A stretch of 5,305 nt of DNA, from assembly GCA_029938515.1 (NCBI GenBank), contig JAOZUU010000021.1, positions 1 through 5,305 on the forward strand. The letters run 5' to 3'. How positions within the stretch are numbered: the stretch's first letter is position 1; every line of letters begins with the position of its first letter. Shown in pieces: positions 1 to 5,305 of this stretch. The notes below the pieces were generated by a model, which made no database searches, was not told the DNA's origin, and saw only the letters and a list, made by a program, of their open reading frames with translations. A program made the translations under genes and the position numbers. The stretch comes from Desulfobacterales bacterium (GTDB lineage: Bacteria > Desulfobacterota > Desulfobacteria > Desulfobacterales > QNYZ01).

Positions 1-306
1 GCCGGTAAATCCCAGTACCTGTGGCAGCTTGAGCAGCCGGCCCAGGCGGTGGCCAACGGTGTTTTTATTGGTGCCAACAACCGCGTCGGGCTGGAAAAGC
101 CCTGGGAATTCGGCCGATTTTACGGCTCAAGCTATTTCGTGGATCCCCGGGGGAAAATACTTGTCAAGGGAAGCGAGGACAAGGATGAAATTGTAATAGC
201 CGACCTCGATCTGGACGAGATCCGGGAAGTCCGGGACGGCTGGCAGTTTTTCCGGGATTTGCGGCCCGACATGTATGGTGATTTGAGCCGCACGATATCC
301 GGCTGA
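1..306 (+). CDS. Nitrilase-superfamily carbon-nitrogen hydrolase, C-terminal fragment (beta-ureidopropionase / N-carbamoylputrescine amidase-like)
   Basis: The reading frame is open from the first base and ends at TGA 304-306, so only the last 101 residues of a protein usually 270-300 residues or longer are present. Visible family landmarks are the NNRVG segment (about residues 27-31), the FGRFYGSSYFVDPRG segment (about 38-52, the late beta-strand region) and the tail FFRDLRPDMYGDL (about 83-95). These match beta-ureidopropionase and N-carbamoylputrescine amidase-type amidases, which hydrolyse N-carbamoyl amines or amino acids to the free amine, CO2 and ammonia in the cytoplasm. The catalytic Glu-Lys-Cys residues of the superfamily lie upstream of the window, so activity cannot be judged here. 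The gene precedes an ABC importer on the same strand, which suggests that it acts on the imported compound or a breakdown product. The family call is firm. The exact substrate is inference; an N-carbamoyl-D-amino acid amidase or a generic amidase is also possible. Confidence 0.88.
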   Translation, partial: AGKSQYLWQLEQPAQAVANGVFIGANNRVGLEKPWEFGRFYGSSYFVDPRGKILVKGSEDKDEIVIADLDLDEIREVRDGWQFFRDLRPDMYGDLSRTISG

Positions 307-313
307 TGCGAAA

Positions 314-354
314 AGGAGGAATTACCCGTTTCATTCCGTCTGCTGTTTTTTTTT
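314..354 (+). terminator. Possible weak Rho-independent terminator after the hydrolase gene
   Basis: Starting eight bases after the hydrolase stop, GGAAT (318-322) pairs with ATTCC (333-337) around a 10-base loop. Beyond an A-G mismatch the stem continues for three pairs (314-316 with 339-341, one of them G-U). Four bases later there is a run of nine T (346-354). The T tract is convincing, but the stem is short and AT-rich and the loop is wide, so termination would be partial at best. If it works, it would lower read-through from the hydrolase gene into the transporter genes. Confidence 0.3.
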
Positions 355-371
355 GGCTATATGATCCGATT

Positions 372-377
372 GAAGGA
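372..377 (+). promoter_or_regulatory. Ribosome-binding site deciding the ATPase start at 383
   Basis: GAAGGA lies five bases upstream of ATG 383. An in-frame TGA at 371-373 overlaps it, so 383 is the first possible ATG. The internal ATG at 470, which would give the normal family length, has only an AGG about 16 bases upstream. The ribosome-binding site therefore favours 383, although family homology begins only near residue 38. Confidence 0.6.
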
Positions 378-382
378 AAACC

Positions 383-2005
383 ATGCTCCGATCCCCTGTT
401 AATGTGACAAGCACCTCGCCCCAAGCGATCCAAACCGCTCGCCCTGTCGCAGGCCCTTATAGTCACTTTATGGATCTATCTAAAGGGGAAAAGATTCTTG
501 AGATGAGGGGGATCACCAAAATATTTTCCGGCGGTGTGGTTGCCAATGATCAGGTCGATTTCGATATCAGGGCCGGCGAAATCCATGCGTTGCTTGGAGA
601 GAACGGCGCCGGCAAGAGCACCTTGATGCATATTCTTTCCGGACTTATCGAACCGGATGAAGGCGAAATAATTATCGGTGGCCAACAGGTCCGAATCGGG
701 TCGCCGCAGGATGCCTTGAAACTGGGAATCGGCATGGTTCATCAGCATCGTAAGCTCATTCCCGCCCATTCGGTTTTGGAAAATATCATCATCGGACATC
801 CTCGCACACCGATCATTTTGAATAAGCACAAGGCCAAAAAAGAGATATCCCAACTGGCCCAAAGTTTTGGATTTGAAATCGATCTCGACGCTAAAGTGTG
901 GCAACTGGATGCCAGCGAAGCCCAGGTCGTTGAGATTGTAAAGGTGCTCTATTTGGGTGCCCGGATTCTCATCCTTGACGAACCGACATCGACCCTTACC
1001 CCACCCGAGACGGAACAGCTCATGAGTTCCCTGAAAAGCATGGTCAAACAGGGGCTCGCGGTGGTTCCGTTCATTACCCACAAGCTGCCGGTTGTCTTGG
1101 ATATCAGCGATAGAATAACCATTCTTAGGAATGGAAAAATCGTCGATCATATCCTAACGGAAAAGGCTGATGAAAAGTGGCTGGCTCGCAAGATGGTGGG
1201 CAAAGAGACCTTGTTCGACCTGCACAGAACCGAGGTTGAATTAGGGCAGGAGATCCTTAAGGTCGTCGATCTGTCGGCAATGAACAACAAGGGGTTTCAA
1301 GCAGTCAAGGGGGTCTCCTTCTCGGTGCGGGAAGGGGAGATTTTTGGCATCGCGGGCGTGTCCGGTAATGGCCAGTTCGAACTGGCGGAAGTCTTGATGG
1401 GTCTGCGAAAACCCACCCAGGGCGCCATTTTTTTCCAGGGTAAAGATATCAAGCGAACCTCTATCAAAAAACGGTGGTCTCTCGGGATCGGATATGTCCC
1501 CGCTGAACGGATAGAAGTGGGATCCGTGGCCGATTTTTCTCTGGGAGACAACATGGCGATCAATCTCTACTTTAATGACAATTATTGCAAGTGGGGGATT
1601 CTTAATTTTAAAAAAATCTATCAGGACACCGAGGCTTCGATTCGTGAATTCAGCATCAAAACACCGGGCCACAGGGCAAAAGCCAAGGAGATGTCCGGAG
1701 GGAATCTTCAAAAACTCATTTTAGCCCGGGTGATCTCCTGCAGGCCTCGTCTGCTGATCGTAAACCTGCCCACCCAGGGGCTTGATGTCGGAGCAGGCGA
1801 ATTTGTCCAAAACAAGTTGTTAGAGTTGAAAAAACAAGGCGTCGCGATTCTTCTCATATCCGAAGATCTTGACGAGACGTTATCGCTGTCGGACAGCGTT
1901 GCCCCCATATACGAAGGGCAGTTAATGGGCATTCTCAGCCGAGCGGAAGCGGACAAACAAAAAGTCGGTCGGATGATGGCCGGAATGGTGAGGAGCTCAG
2001 AGTGA
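383..2005 (+). CDS. Double-cassette ABC transporter ATP-binding protein (RbsA/NupA-like, nucleoside-type importer)
   Basis: This is the cytoplasmic ATPase that powers the importer, 540 residues with two fused nucleotide-binding domains. NBD1 (about 38-265) has Walker A GENGAGKST (72-80), the Q-loop Gln (121, in GMVHQHRKL), Walker B and catalytic Glu in ILILDEP (195-201), and the switch His in ITH (231-233). Its signature is eroded to LDASEAQ (175-181), where relatives have about LSVGEQQ. NBD2 (about 290-535) has the degenerate Walker A GVSGNGQFEL (325-334) usual in this family, a good signature MSGGNLQ (437-443), a Walker B region ending NLPTQGLDVGA (461-471) without the catalytic Glu, and SEDLDE (493-498) in place of the switch His. 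The GMVHQH motif and the partner genes place it with BMP-type (NupA, YufO) rather than sugar-type cassettes. Residues 1-29 are extra to the family and look RidA-like; the ATG at 470 would give a typical 511 residues. The 3' end overlaps permease 1 by four bases. The transported solute is unknown. Confidence 0.93.
   Translation: MLRSPVNVTSTSPQAIQTARPVAGPYSHFMDLSKGEKILEMRGITKIFSGGVVANDQVDFDIRAGEIHALLGENGAGKSTLMHILSGLIEPDEGEIIIGGQQVRIGSPQDALKLGIGMVHQHRKLIPAHSVLENIIIGHPRTPIILNKHKAKKEISQLAQSFGFEIDLDAKVWQLDASEAQVVEIVKVLYLGARILILDEPTSTLTPPETEQLMSSLKSMVKQGLAVVPFITHKLPVVLDISDRITILRNGKIVDHILTEKADEKWLARKMVGKETLFDLHRTEVELGQEILKVVDLSAMNNKGFQAVKGVSFSVREGEIFGIAGVSGNGQFELAEVLMGLRKPTQGAIFFQGKDIKRTSIKKRWSLGIGYVPAERIEVGSVADFSLGDNMAINLYFNDNYCKWGILNFKKIYQDTEASIREFSIKTPGHRAKAKEMSGGNLQKLILARVISCRPRLLIVNLPTQGLDVGAGEFVQNKLLELKKQGVAILLISEDLDETLSLSDSVAPIYEGQLMGILSRAEADKQKVGRMMAGMVRSSE
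1990..1995 (+). promoter_or_regulatory. Ribosome-binding site for the GTG start of permease 1
   Basis: GAGGAG lies inside the end of the ATPase gene, six bases before GTG 2002. No ATG occurs in the first 50 codons of the permease frame and the hydrophobic N-terminus needs this start, so the site supports GTG initiation. The GTGA overlap with the ATPase stop (2003-2005) is typical of translational coupling. Confidence 0.7.
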
Positions 2006-3111
2006 AAATCGGGTCATACCAATTCGGCATCGAAAAGCGAATCGTTTGCACGTCCTTCGATGCGATAAAAATTGCCGTCTTGTCGGTAGCCCTGACCTTT
2101 GTCCTCTTTAGTTTCTTTTTCTGGCTTGAGGGGATCAGTCCGATTACGGGATATTTTCAAATGTTCTCATTTGCCTTTGGAACCTCAACCGGAATAGAGC
2201 TAACGATCCGAAGAATGACGTTTATGCTTCTGGTCACGCTGGCATTTATCTTCCCACAGCGGGCAGGGGTTCTGAATATTGGTGCCACCGGGCAACTGTA
2301 CGCGGGGATGCTGGCCGCCATTGGAATCGGTTTGTGGGGCAAAAGTCTGGGATCCTCGGCCCTGATACCACTGATGGTCGCCGGTGCCATCCTTAGCGGT
2401 GGCATCCTGGCCGTTTTTGTTGCCTACCTGCGGGCAAAGATGAACGTGAATGAAATCGTTGTCGCGCTGATGCTCAACTCGATCATGTTTTATCTTGTCA
2501 AATATCTGATCGAGGGGCCCTGGATGGACCCCTCCGGAAGGCCTGAAAGCGCCCAGCTGGTCAAGGCTGCAAGGATATCGATGATTCCGGGAACGTCGGT
2601 TCCGTATTCGATTTTTGTGGCGATTGCCATTGCCGTTCTGCTGTACTTTGTTCTGGCCAAGACATCGTTCGGCTACGAGGTCAGGCTTACCGGCGCCAAC
2701 CCTTCAAGTGCCAGATACGCGGGAGTTAGCTTTCTCAAAATCGCCCTTCTCACCATGTTCATTGGCGGGGCCATTGCGGGAATCGCCGGTGTTCATCAAA
2801 CCGCCGGAATCAGGGGTGTTTTCAGGATTCATCGCTATTTTGCGCTGTATCCGGGAACCTGGGCCTACTACGGCATCGTATTCGGCCTTATCAGCCTGTC
2901 CAATCCTCTGGCGGCCATCTTTGTCACGTTTTTTTTCAGCGGCATGCAGGTGGGCACCCAGGCGCTTCAATCCAGGCTGGGGATGGGATATGGGGCCGAT
3001 CTGGCTTTCGTGGGCATTTTGATGATCGTTCTGGTGTCCGGGCAATATTTTTACCACAAGAAAATCGTATGGCGTAAAATCGGCAGCCAGGACAGGAAGA
3101 AAGGGACATAG
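2002..3111 (+). CDS. ABC transporter permease 1 (BPD_transp_2 family, NupB/YufP-like)
   Basis: This is a 369-residue polytopic inner-membrane protein, one of the two channel subunits of the importer. Hydrophobic segments lie at about 22-42, 72-86, 93-111, 120-142, 151-170, 202-219, 244-264, 286-318 and 332-349, with a basic C-terminal tail. Family landmarks are RAGVLNIGATGQLYAG (87-102), NEIVVALMLNSI (150-161), the loop EGPWMDPSGRP (171-181), and the cytoplasmic segment FGYEVRLTGANPSSARYAG (223-241), which is the likely ATPase-contact region. Two positions differ from the usual pattern: GATGQ where most relatives have GAEGQ, and WAYYGIVFGLIS (287-298) where relatives commonly have a GFDGIAVALLG-like segment. 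It starts at GTG, overlaps the ATPase gene by four bases, and is followed two bases later by permease 2, so the pair is surely co-expressed. The family call is firm; the substrate is not determined. Confidence 0.92.
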   Translation: MKIGSYQFGIEKRIVCTSFDAIKIAVLSVALTFVLFSFFFWLEGISPITGYFQMFSFAFGTSTGIELTIRRMTFMLLVTLAFIFPQRAGVLNIGATGQLYAGMLAAIGIGLWGKSLGSSALIPLMVAGAILSGGILAVFVAYLRAKMNVNEIVVALMLNSIMFYLVKYLIEGPWMDPSGRPESAQLVKAARISMIPGTSVPYSIFVAIAIAVLLYFVLAKTSFGYEVRLTGANPSSARYAGVSFLKIALLTMFIGGAIAGIAGVHQTAGIRGVFRIHRYFALYPGTWAYYGIVFGLISLSNPLAAIFVTFFFSGMQVGTQALQSRLGMGYGADLAFVGILMIVLVSGQYFYHKKIVWRKIGSQDRKKGT

Positions 3112-3113
3112 AG

Positions 3114-4010
3114 ATGATCAACTGGGAGTTTTGCGTCGCCTTTATTCAGGCATCCATGATTTTCCTTCTTGCTGCCACGGGAGAGCTGGTCAATCAGCGC
3201 TCGGGCGTGCTCAATGTCGGCCTGGAAGGATTGATGCTGGTTGGCGCACTGGCGGCGTTTGCGATTGCGGCAAAAACCGGCAGCCCCTGGCTCGGTTTCG
3301 CCGGTGGAATGGTCAGCGGCGGGCTGATCGGACTACTGCATGGCTTTCTTTCGATCTCCCTCAAAGCCGACCAAACCGTTAGCGGAATGGGGATGTGGAT
3401 TCTGGCTTTGGGCATGACCACCTATTTGGGGCAGCCGCTTTCGGGCCCCTTGCCTGGGGATGGGCGCCTGGAAAGCGTCATAGCCGGGCTGACTCCCATG
3501 TTTTTCATCGGAATTGTAATCGTTATTTGCGTCTGGTTCGGCCTGTTTCGAACCAAATACGGGTTGTGGGTCCGATCGGCCGGCGAAGATCCTTCCGTGG
3601 CCGTGGTGTCCGGATTGAACGTCACTCGAATTCGGTATATCTGTGTTGTCTTCGGCGGTGTCATGGGCGGGCTGGCCGGAGCCTACCTCACCCTGGTCTA
3701 CAATCCTGTCTGGTCGCCCAATCCCACCATGGGACGCGGATGGATCGCCCTTGCCATCGTTTTCTTTTCCATGTGGCGACCGGAAATTATGCTGCTGGGA
3801 TCATTTTTGTTTGGTTTCCTTTGGCATCTGGCCATATCGCCGAGTGCATTGCAATTTCAGGGCATCGATCTCAGTTACCACTTTTACCGTATGATACCCT
3901 TTATCGCTACAATCGTCGTATTGACGGTTATTTCTTCAAAAAAGATAAGCCGCATCATCGGTGCGGAAAAACCGGCTGCTTTGGGCAAGCCATATTTTGA
4001 TCAGGATTAG
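3114..4010 (+). CDS. ABC transporter permease 2 (BPD_transp_2 family, NupC/YufQ-like)
   Basis: This 298-residue polytopic inner-membrane protein is the partner channel subunit of permease 1. Hydrophobic segments lie at about 5-22, 33-53, 58-80, 90-107, 127-145, 170-194, 209-222, 224-241 and 259-276. Landmarks typical of the shorter permease in BMP-type importers are GELVNQRSGVLNVGLEGLML (23-42), the DQTVSGMGM segment (86-94), the cytoplasmic TKYGLWVRSAGEDPSVAVVSG (147-167), GGLAGAYLTL (185-194) and MGRGWIALAIVFFSMWRP (206-223). The length matches the family. ATG 3114 follows the permease 1 stop by two bases and has a purine-rich ribosome-binding site (AAGGGA, 3101-3106). The long open frames overlapping it are out-of-frame shadows. 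The family call is firm and the solute is unknown. Confidence 0.93.
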   Translation: MINWEFCVAFIQASMIFLLAATGELVNQRSGVLNVGLEGLMLVGALAAFAIAAKTGSPWLGFAGGMVSGGLIGLLHGFLSISLKADQTVSGMGMWILALGMTTYLGQPLSGPLPGDGRLESVIAGLTPMFFIGIVIVICVWFGLFRTKYGLWVRSAGEDPSVAVVSGLNVTRIRYICVVFGGVMGGLAGAYLTLVYNPVWSPNPTMGRGWIALAIVFFSMWRPEIMLLGSFLFGFLWHLAISPSALQFQGIDLSYHFYRMIPFIATIVVLTVISSKKISRIIGAEKPAALGKPYFDQD

Positions 4011-4069
4011 CCGAAAATGCAGGAATAGCTCTGGGAAAAGGGTCGTTTAATTTTTGTTTGCGCGCTGGC

Positions 4070-4091
4070 GGGTATGATTACACTCGTACCC
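4070..4091 (+). terminator. Intergenic hairpin between permease 2 and the binding-protein gene
   Basis: GGGTATGA (4070-4077) pairs with TCGTACCC (4084-4091) to form an 8-bp stem with one T-G pair and a six-base loop. A T-rich stretch (TGGTTTCTT, 4092-4100) follows, weaker than a normal terminator tract. The hairpin sits in the 123-base gap (4011-4133), the only sizeable one within the transporter cluster. It could be a partial terminator or attenuator, or an mRNA-stabilising element that lets the binding protein be made at a different level from the membrane components. The structure is read directly; the role is inference. Nothing else in this gap could be supported, and no convincing promoter is visible. 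Confidence 0.45.
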
Positions 4092-4119
4092 TGGTTTCTT
4101 CACAATACATAAAAAAGCA

Positions 4120-4128
4120 GGAGGAGGT
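4120..4128 (+). promoter_or_regulatory. Strong ribosome-binding site of the binding-protein gene
   Basis: GGAGGAGGT, nearly a perfect complement to the 16S rRNA 3' end, lies five bases before ATG 4134 in an A-rich context. It is stronger than the sites before the ATPase and the permeases. This fits the need for the binding protein in excess over the membrane complex. Confidence 0.8.
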
Positions 4129-4133
4129 AAAAA

Positions 4134-5305
4134 ATGAAGGTGAAAAACGTTTTTGCATTATTAGCTCTGTGCGTTTTGGTTTCGGTATTTGTCGTAAATT
4201 TTACGGTTGCGAACGTCCGGGCAGCCGACAAATCTGAGAAGGTCGTATTAGCCGTGCAGCATTTTTCGCCCGTTGCCGGTGCATCCTGGTGCGGTTCTTT
4301 TCATGCCGCCTGTCAGTGGCTTGATAAAAAGTATCCCTGGCTCACCTACATTTACCAGGAAGGTGTCGGGCCGGACGCCACGATTTCGGTTGCAGAGGAC
4401 TTTATCAAAAACAAAAAAGCCAATATCGTCGTTTCCAACGCCGAATTCATAGCCCTGCCGATTGAAGAGATATACGAGCAGTATCCAGATGTTTACTTTA
4501 TGGGAAATATCGCCAGCGATATCGAGAAAAAAGGCAGGAACTGGATCCGCTATTTCGGTAGACAGTACCAGGCCCAATTTCTAGCCGGAATGGTGGCTGG
4601 CGCCATAACCGAAAGCAATTCCGTCGGACTGGTCTGCGCTTTCCCGGCAGTACAGGTGGTGAGAAAAGTCAATGCGTTCACCCTGGGCGTCAAAGCGACG
4701 AATCCCGAGGCCAAGGTTTACCTGGGCAGCTATGTCGGCGGCTGGTATGACCCGCCGACGGAAAGGGAAGTAGCCGAAAAACTGGTGGCTGAATTCAAAG
4801 TAGATGTCCTTTCCAATCCGGGGTCGGATTCTTCCGCGCCCGTGGATGTCGCCAAGCAGAAAGGCATCTGGTTCATCGGAAAGGATGCCGACATCGTCTC
4901 CTTGGGTTGGGCTACGGAAAAAACGGTTGCCACGTCCTATGCGTGGAACTGGCAGGTCATCCTGGACCGGGTGATCGCCGAGTACAGAGCCGGCAATAAA
5001 AACCCGAGAAACCTGTATTTTATCGGCATGGAAGAACCCCTTGAAGATGAAAGCGGAATGATACCCGTTGCCGACATCGTAAACAATGGCAGGTCGGGCG
5101 TTGATTCCATAAGTGCCGACGCTAAGAAAAAAATGACCCAGAAGCAGCTCGATTTGATTGCCGAAAGAAGATCACAGATGCTCAACGGCAAATGGGATCC
5201 TTTTAAGTACTACGAGCTTGTGAATGCCAAAACCGGTCAGGTGGTCAGTCCGGCCGGTGAAATGCCGTCCGACGAGCACCTGCTTTCCAAGATGGACTAC
5301 TACAT
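4134..5305 (+). CDS. BMP/Med-family periplasmic substrate-binding protein of the ABC importer (3' end cut off)
   Basis: The frame runs from ATG 4134 through 390 codons to the window edge without a stop. Residues 1-30 form a Sec signal peptide: Lys at 2 and 4, a hydrophobic core at about 6-26, and a likely cleavage after VRA (28-30). Cys13 lies in the core without a lipobox, so a soluble periplasmic protein rather than a lipoprotein is predicted. BMP-family landmarks follow: RYFGRQYQAQFLAGMVAG (139-156), AFPAVQVVRKVNAFTLG (169-185), GGWYDPPTERE (202-212), SDSSAPVDVAKQKG (231-244), GKDADIVSLG (249-258), YAWNWQVILDRV (269-280) and the end motif LLSKMDYY (383-390). Relatives finish a few residues after this motif, so little is missing. 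Known members bind nucleosides (PnrA, BmpA-type) and feed NupABC-like transporters, which matches the adjacent ATPase and permeases. Pocket segments are altered here (VSNAEFIALP, 100-109), so the ligand may differ. Cys53 and Cys60 could form a disulfide. Confidence 0.93.
   Translation, partial: MKVKNVFALLALCVLVSVFVVNFTVANVRAADKSEKVVLAVQHFSPVAGASWCGSFHAACQWLDKKYPWLTYIYQEGVGPDATISVAEDFIKNKKANIVVSNAEFIALPIEEIYEQYPDVYFMGNIASDIEKKGRNWIRYFGRQYQAQFLAGMVAGAITESNSVGLVCAFPAVQVVRKVNAFTLGVKATNPEAKVYLGSYVGGWYDPPTEREVAEKLVAEFKVDVLSNPGSDSSAPVDVAKQKGIWFIGKDADIVSLGWATEKTVATSYAWNWQVILDRVIAEYRAGNKNPRNLYFIGMEEPLEDESGMIPVADIVNNGRSGVDSISADAKKKMTQKQLDLIAERRSQMLNGKWDPFKYYELVNAKTGQVVSPAGEMPSDEHLLSKMDYY

Noticed and set aside
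360..365. TATGAT as a -10 promoter element for the ATPase gene
   Set aside because: There is no good -35 element at normal spacing, and transcription would begin at about the ribosome-binding site of ATG 383. It would only make sense if translation began at 470.
476..1150. A 224-codon open frame on the minus strand inside the ATPase gene
   Set aside because: It lies entirely antisense to a conserved ABC ATPase, has no recognisable domain and is best explained by codon structure of the true gene. The minus-strand frame at 1241-1711 is rejected for the same reason.
3950..3966. CCGCA / TGCGG hairpin near the end of permease 2
   Set aside because: It is a five-pair stem inside coding sequence, followed by an A-rich rather than T-rich stretch, so it is not a terminator.
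3395..4000. A 201-codon + strand frame overlapping permease 2 in another phase
   Set aside because: The translation is rich in Arg, His and Gly, with no membrane pattern or known motif, whereas the permease 2 frame carries all the family motifs. It is a shadow.
4073..4078. TATGAT as a -10 promoter element for the binding-protein gene
   Set aside because: No acceptable -35 hexamer lies 16-18 bases upstream, and the element is part of the stem at 4070-4091.
4149..4172. Lipoprotein signal (Cys13) in the binding protein
   Set aside because: The residue before Cys is Leu, which breaks the lipobox rule (Gly/Ala/Ser at -1), and the hydrophobic core continues well past it. A signal peptidase I site after residue 30 fits better.

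Overview
The window is an ordinary-looking bacterial metabolic and transport locus, read entirely on the + strand. It holds the 3' end of a nitrilase-superfamily carbon-nitrogen hydrolase (1-306), a double-cassette ABC ATPase (383-2005), two BPD_transp_2-type inner-membrane permeases (2002-3111 and 3114-4010), and a BMP/Med-family periplasmic substrate-binding protein that runs off the right edge (4134-5305). Together the last four encode a complete RbsA/BMP-type ABC importer, the architecture known for nucleoside uptake (the NupABC / PnrA / YufNOPQ group).

Organism: a Gram-negative bacterium is the best fit. The binding protein has a Sec signal peptide without a lipobox, so it is predicted to be free in the periplasm. 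Base composition by eye is close to half G+C, with mixed codon use. A proteobacterium or desulfobacterote would fit, but this is a weak guess and no taxonomic marker is present.

Layout: after the hydrolase stop (304-306) a 76-base spacer holds a Shine-Dalgarno-like purine run with no start codon. That run lies in a weak hairpin followed by nine T residues. The ATPase has a good ribosome-binding site for an ATG at 383, which gives it about 30 extra N-terminal residues resembling the beginning of a RidA-family protein. ATPase and permease 1 overlap by GTGA, and permease 2 starts two bases after permease 1 ends, so the three are translationally tight. A 123-base spacer with a clear 8-bp hairpin (4070-4091) and a very strong ribosome-binding site precedes the binding-protein gene.

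How the genes work together (inference): the binding protein captures a small solute in the periplasm, the two permeases form the channel, and the ATPase drives import. The hydrolase is closest by motif to beta-ureidopropionase / N-carbamoylputrescine amidase enzymes. Its position suggests that the imported compound is a pyrimidine, nucleoside or other ureido/carbamoyl compound, but the substrate cannot be read from the sequence.

The most notable points are the ATPase, in which one of the two composite nucleotide sites looks degenerate on both faces, the RidA-like N-terminal extension, and changes in the binding protein and permease 1 at positions usually conserved in nucleoside importers. 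I found no mobile elements, CRISPR arrays, tRNA or rRNA genes, and no clearly novel system.
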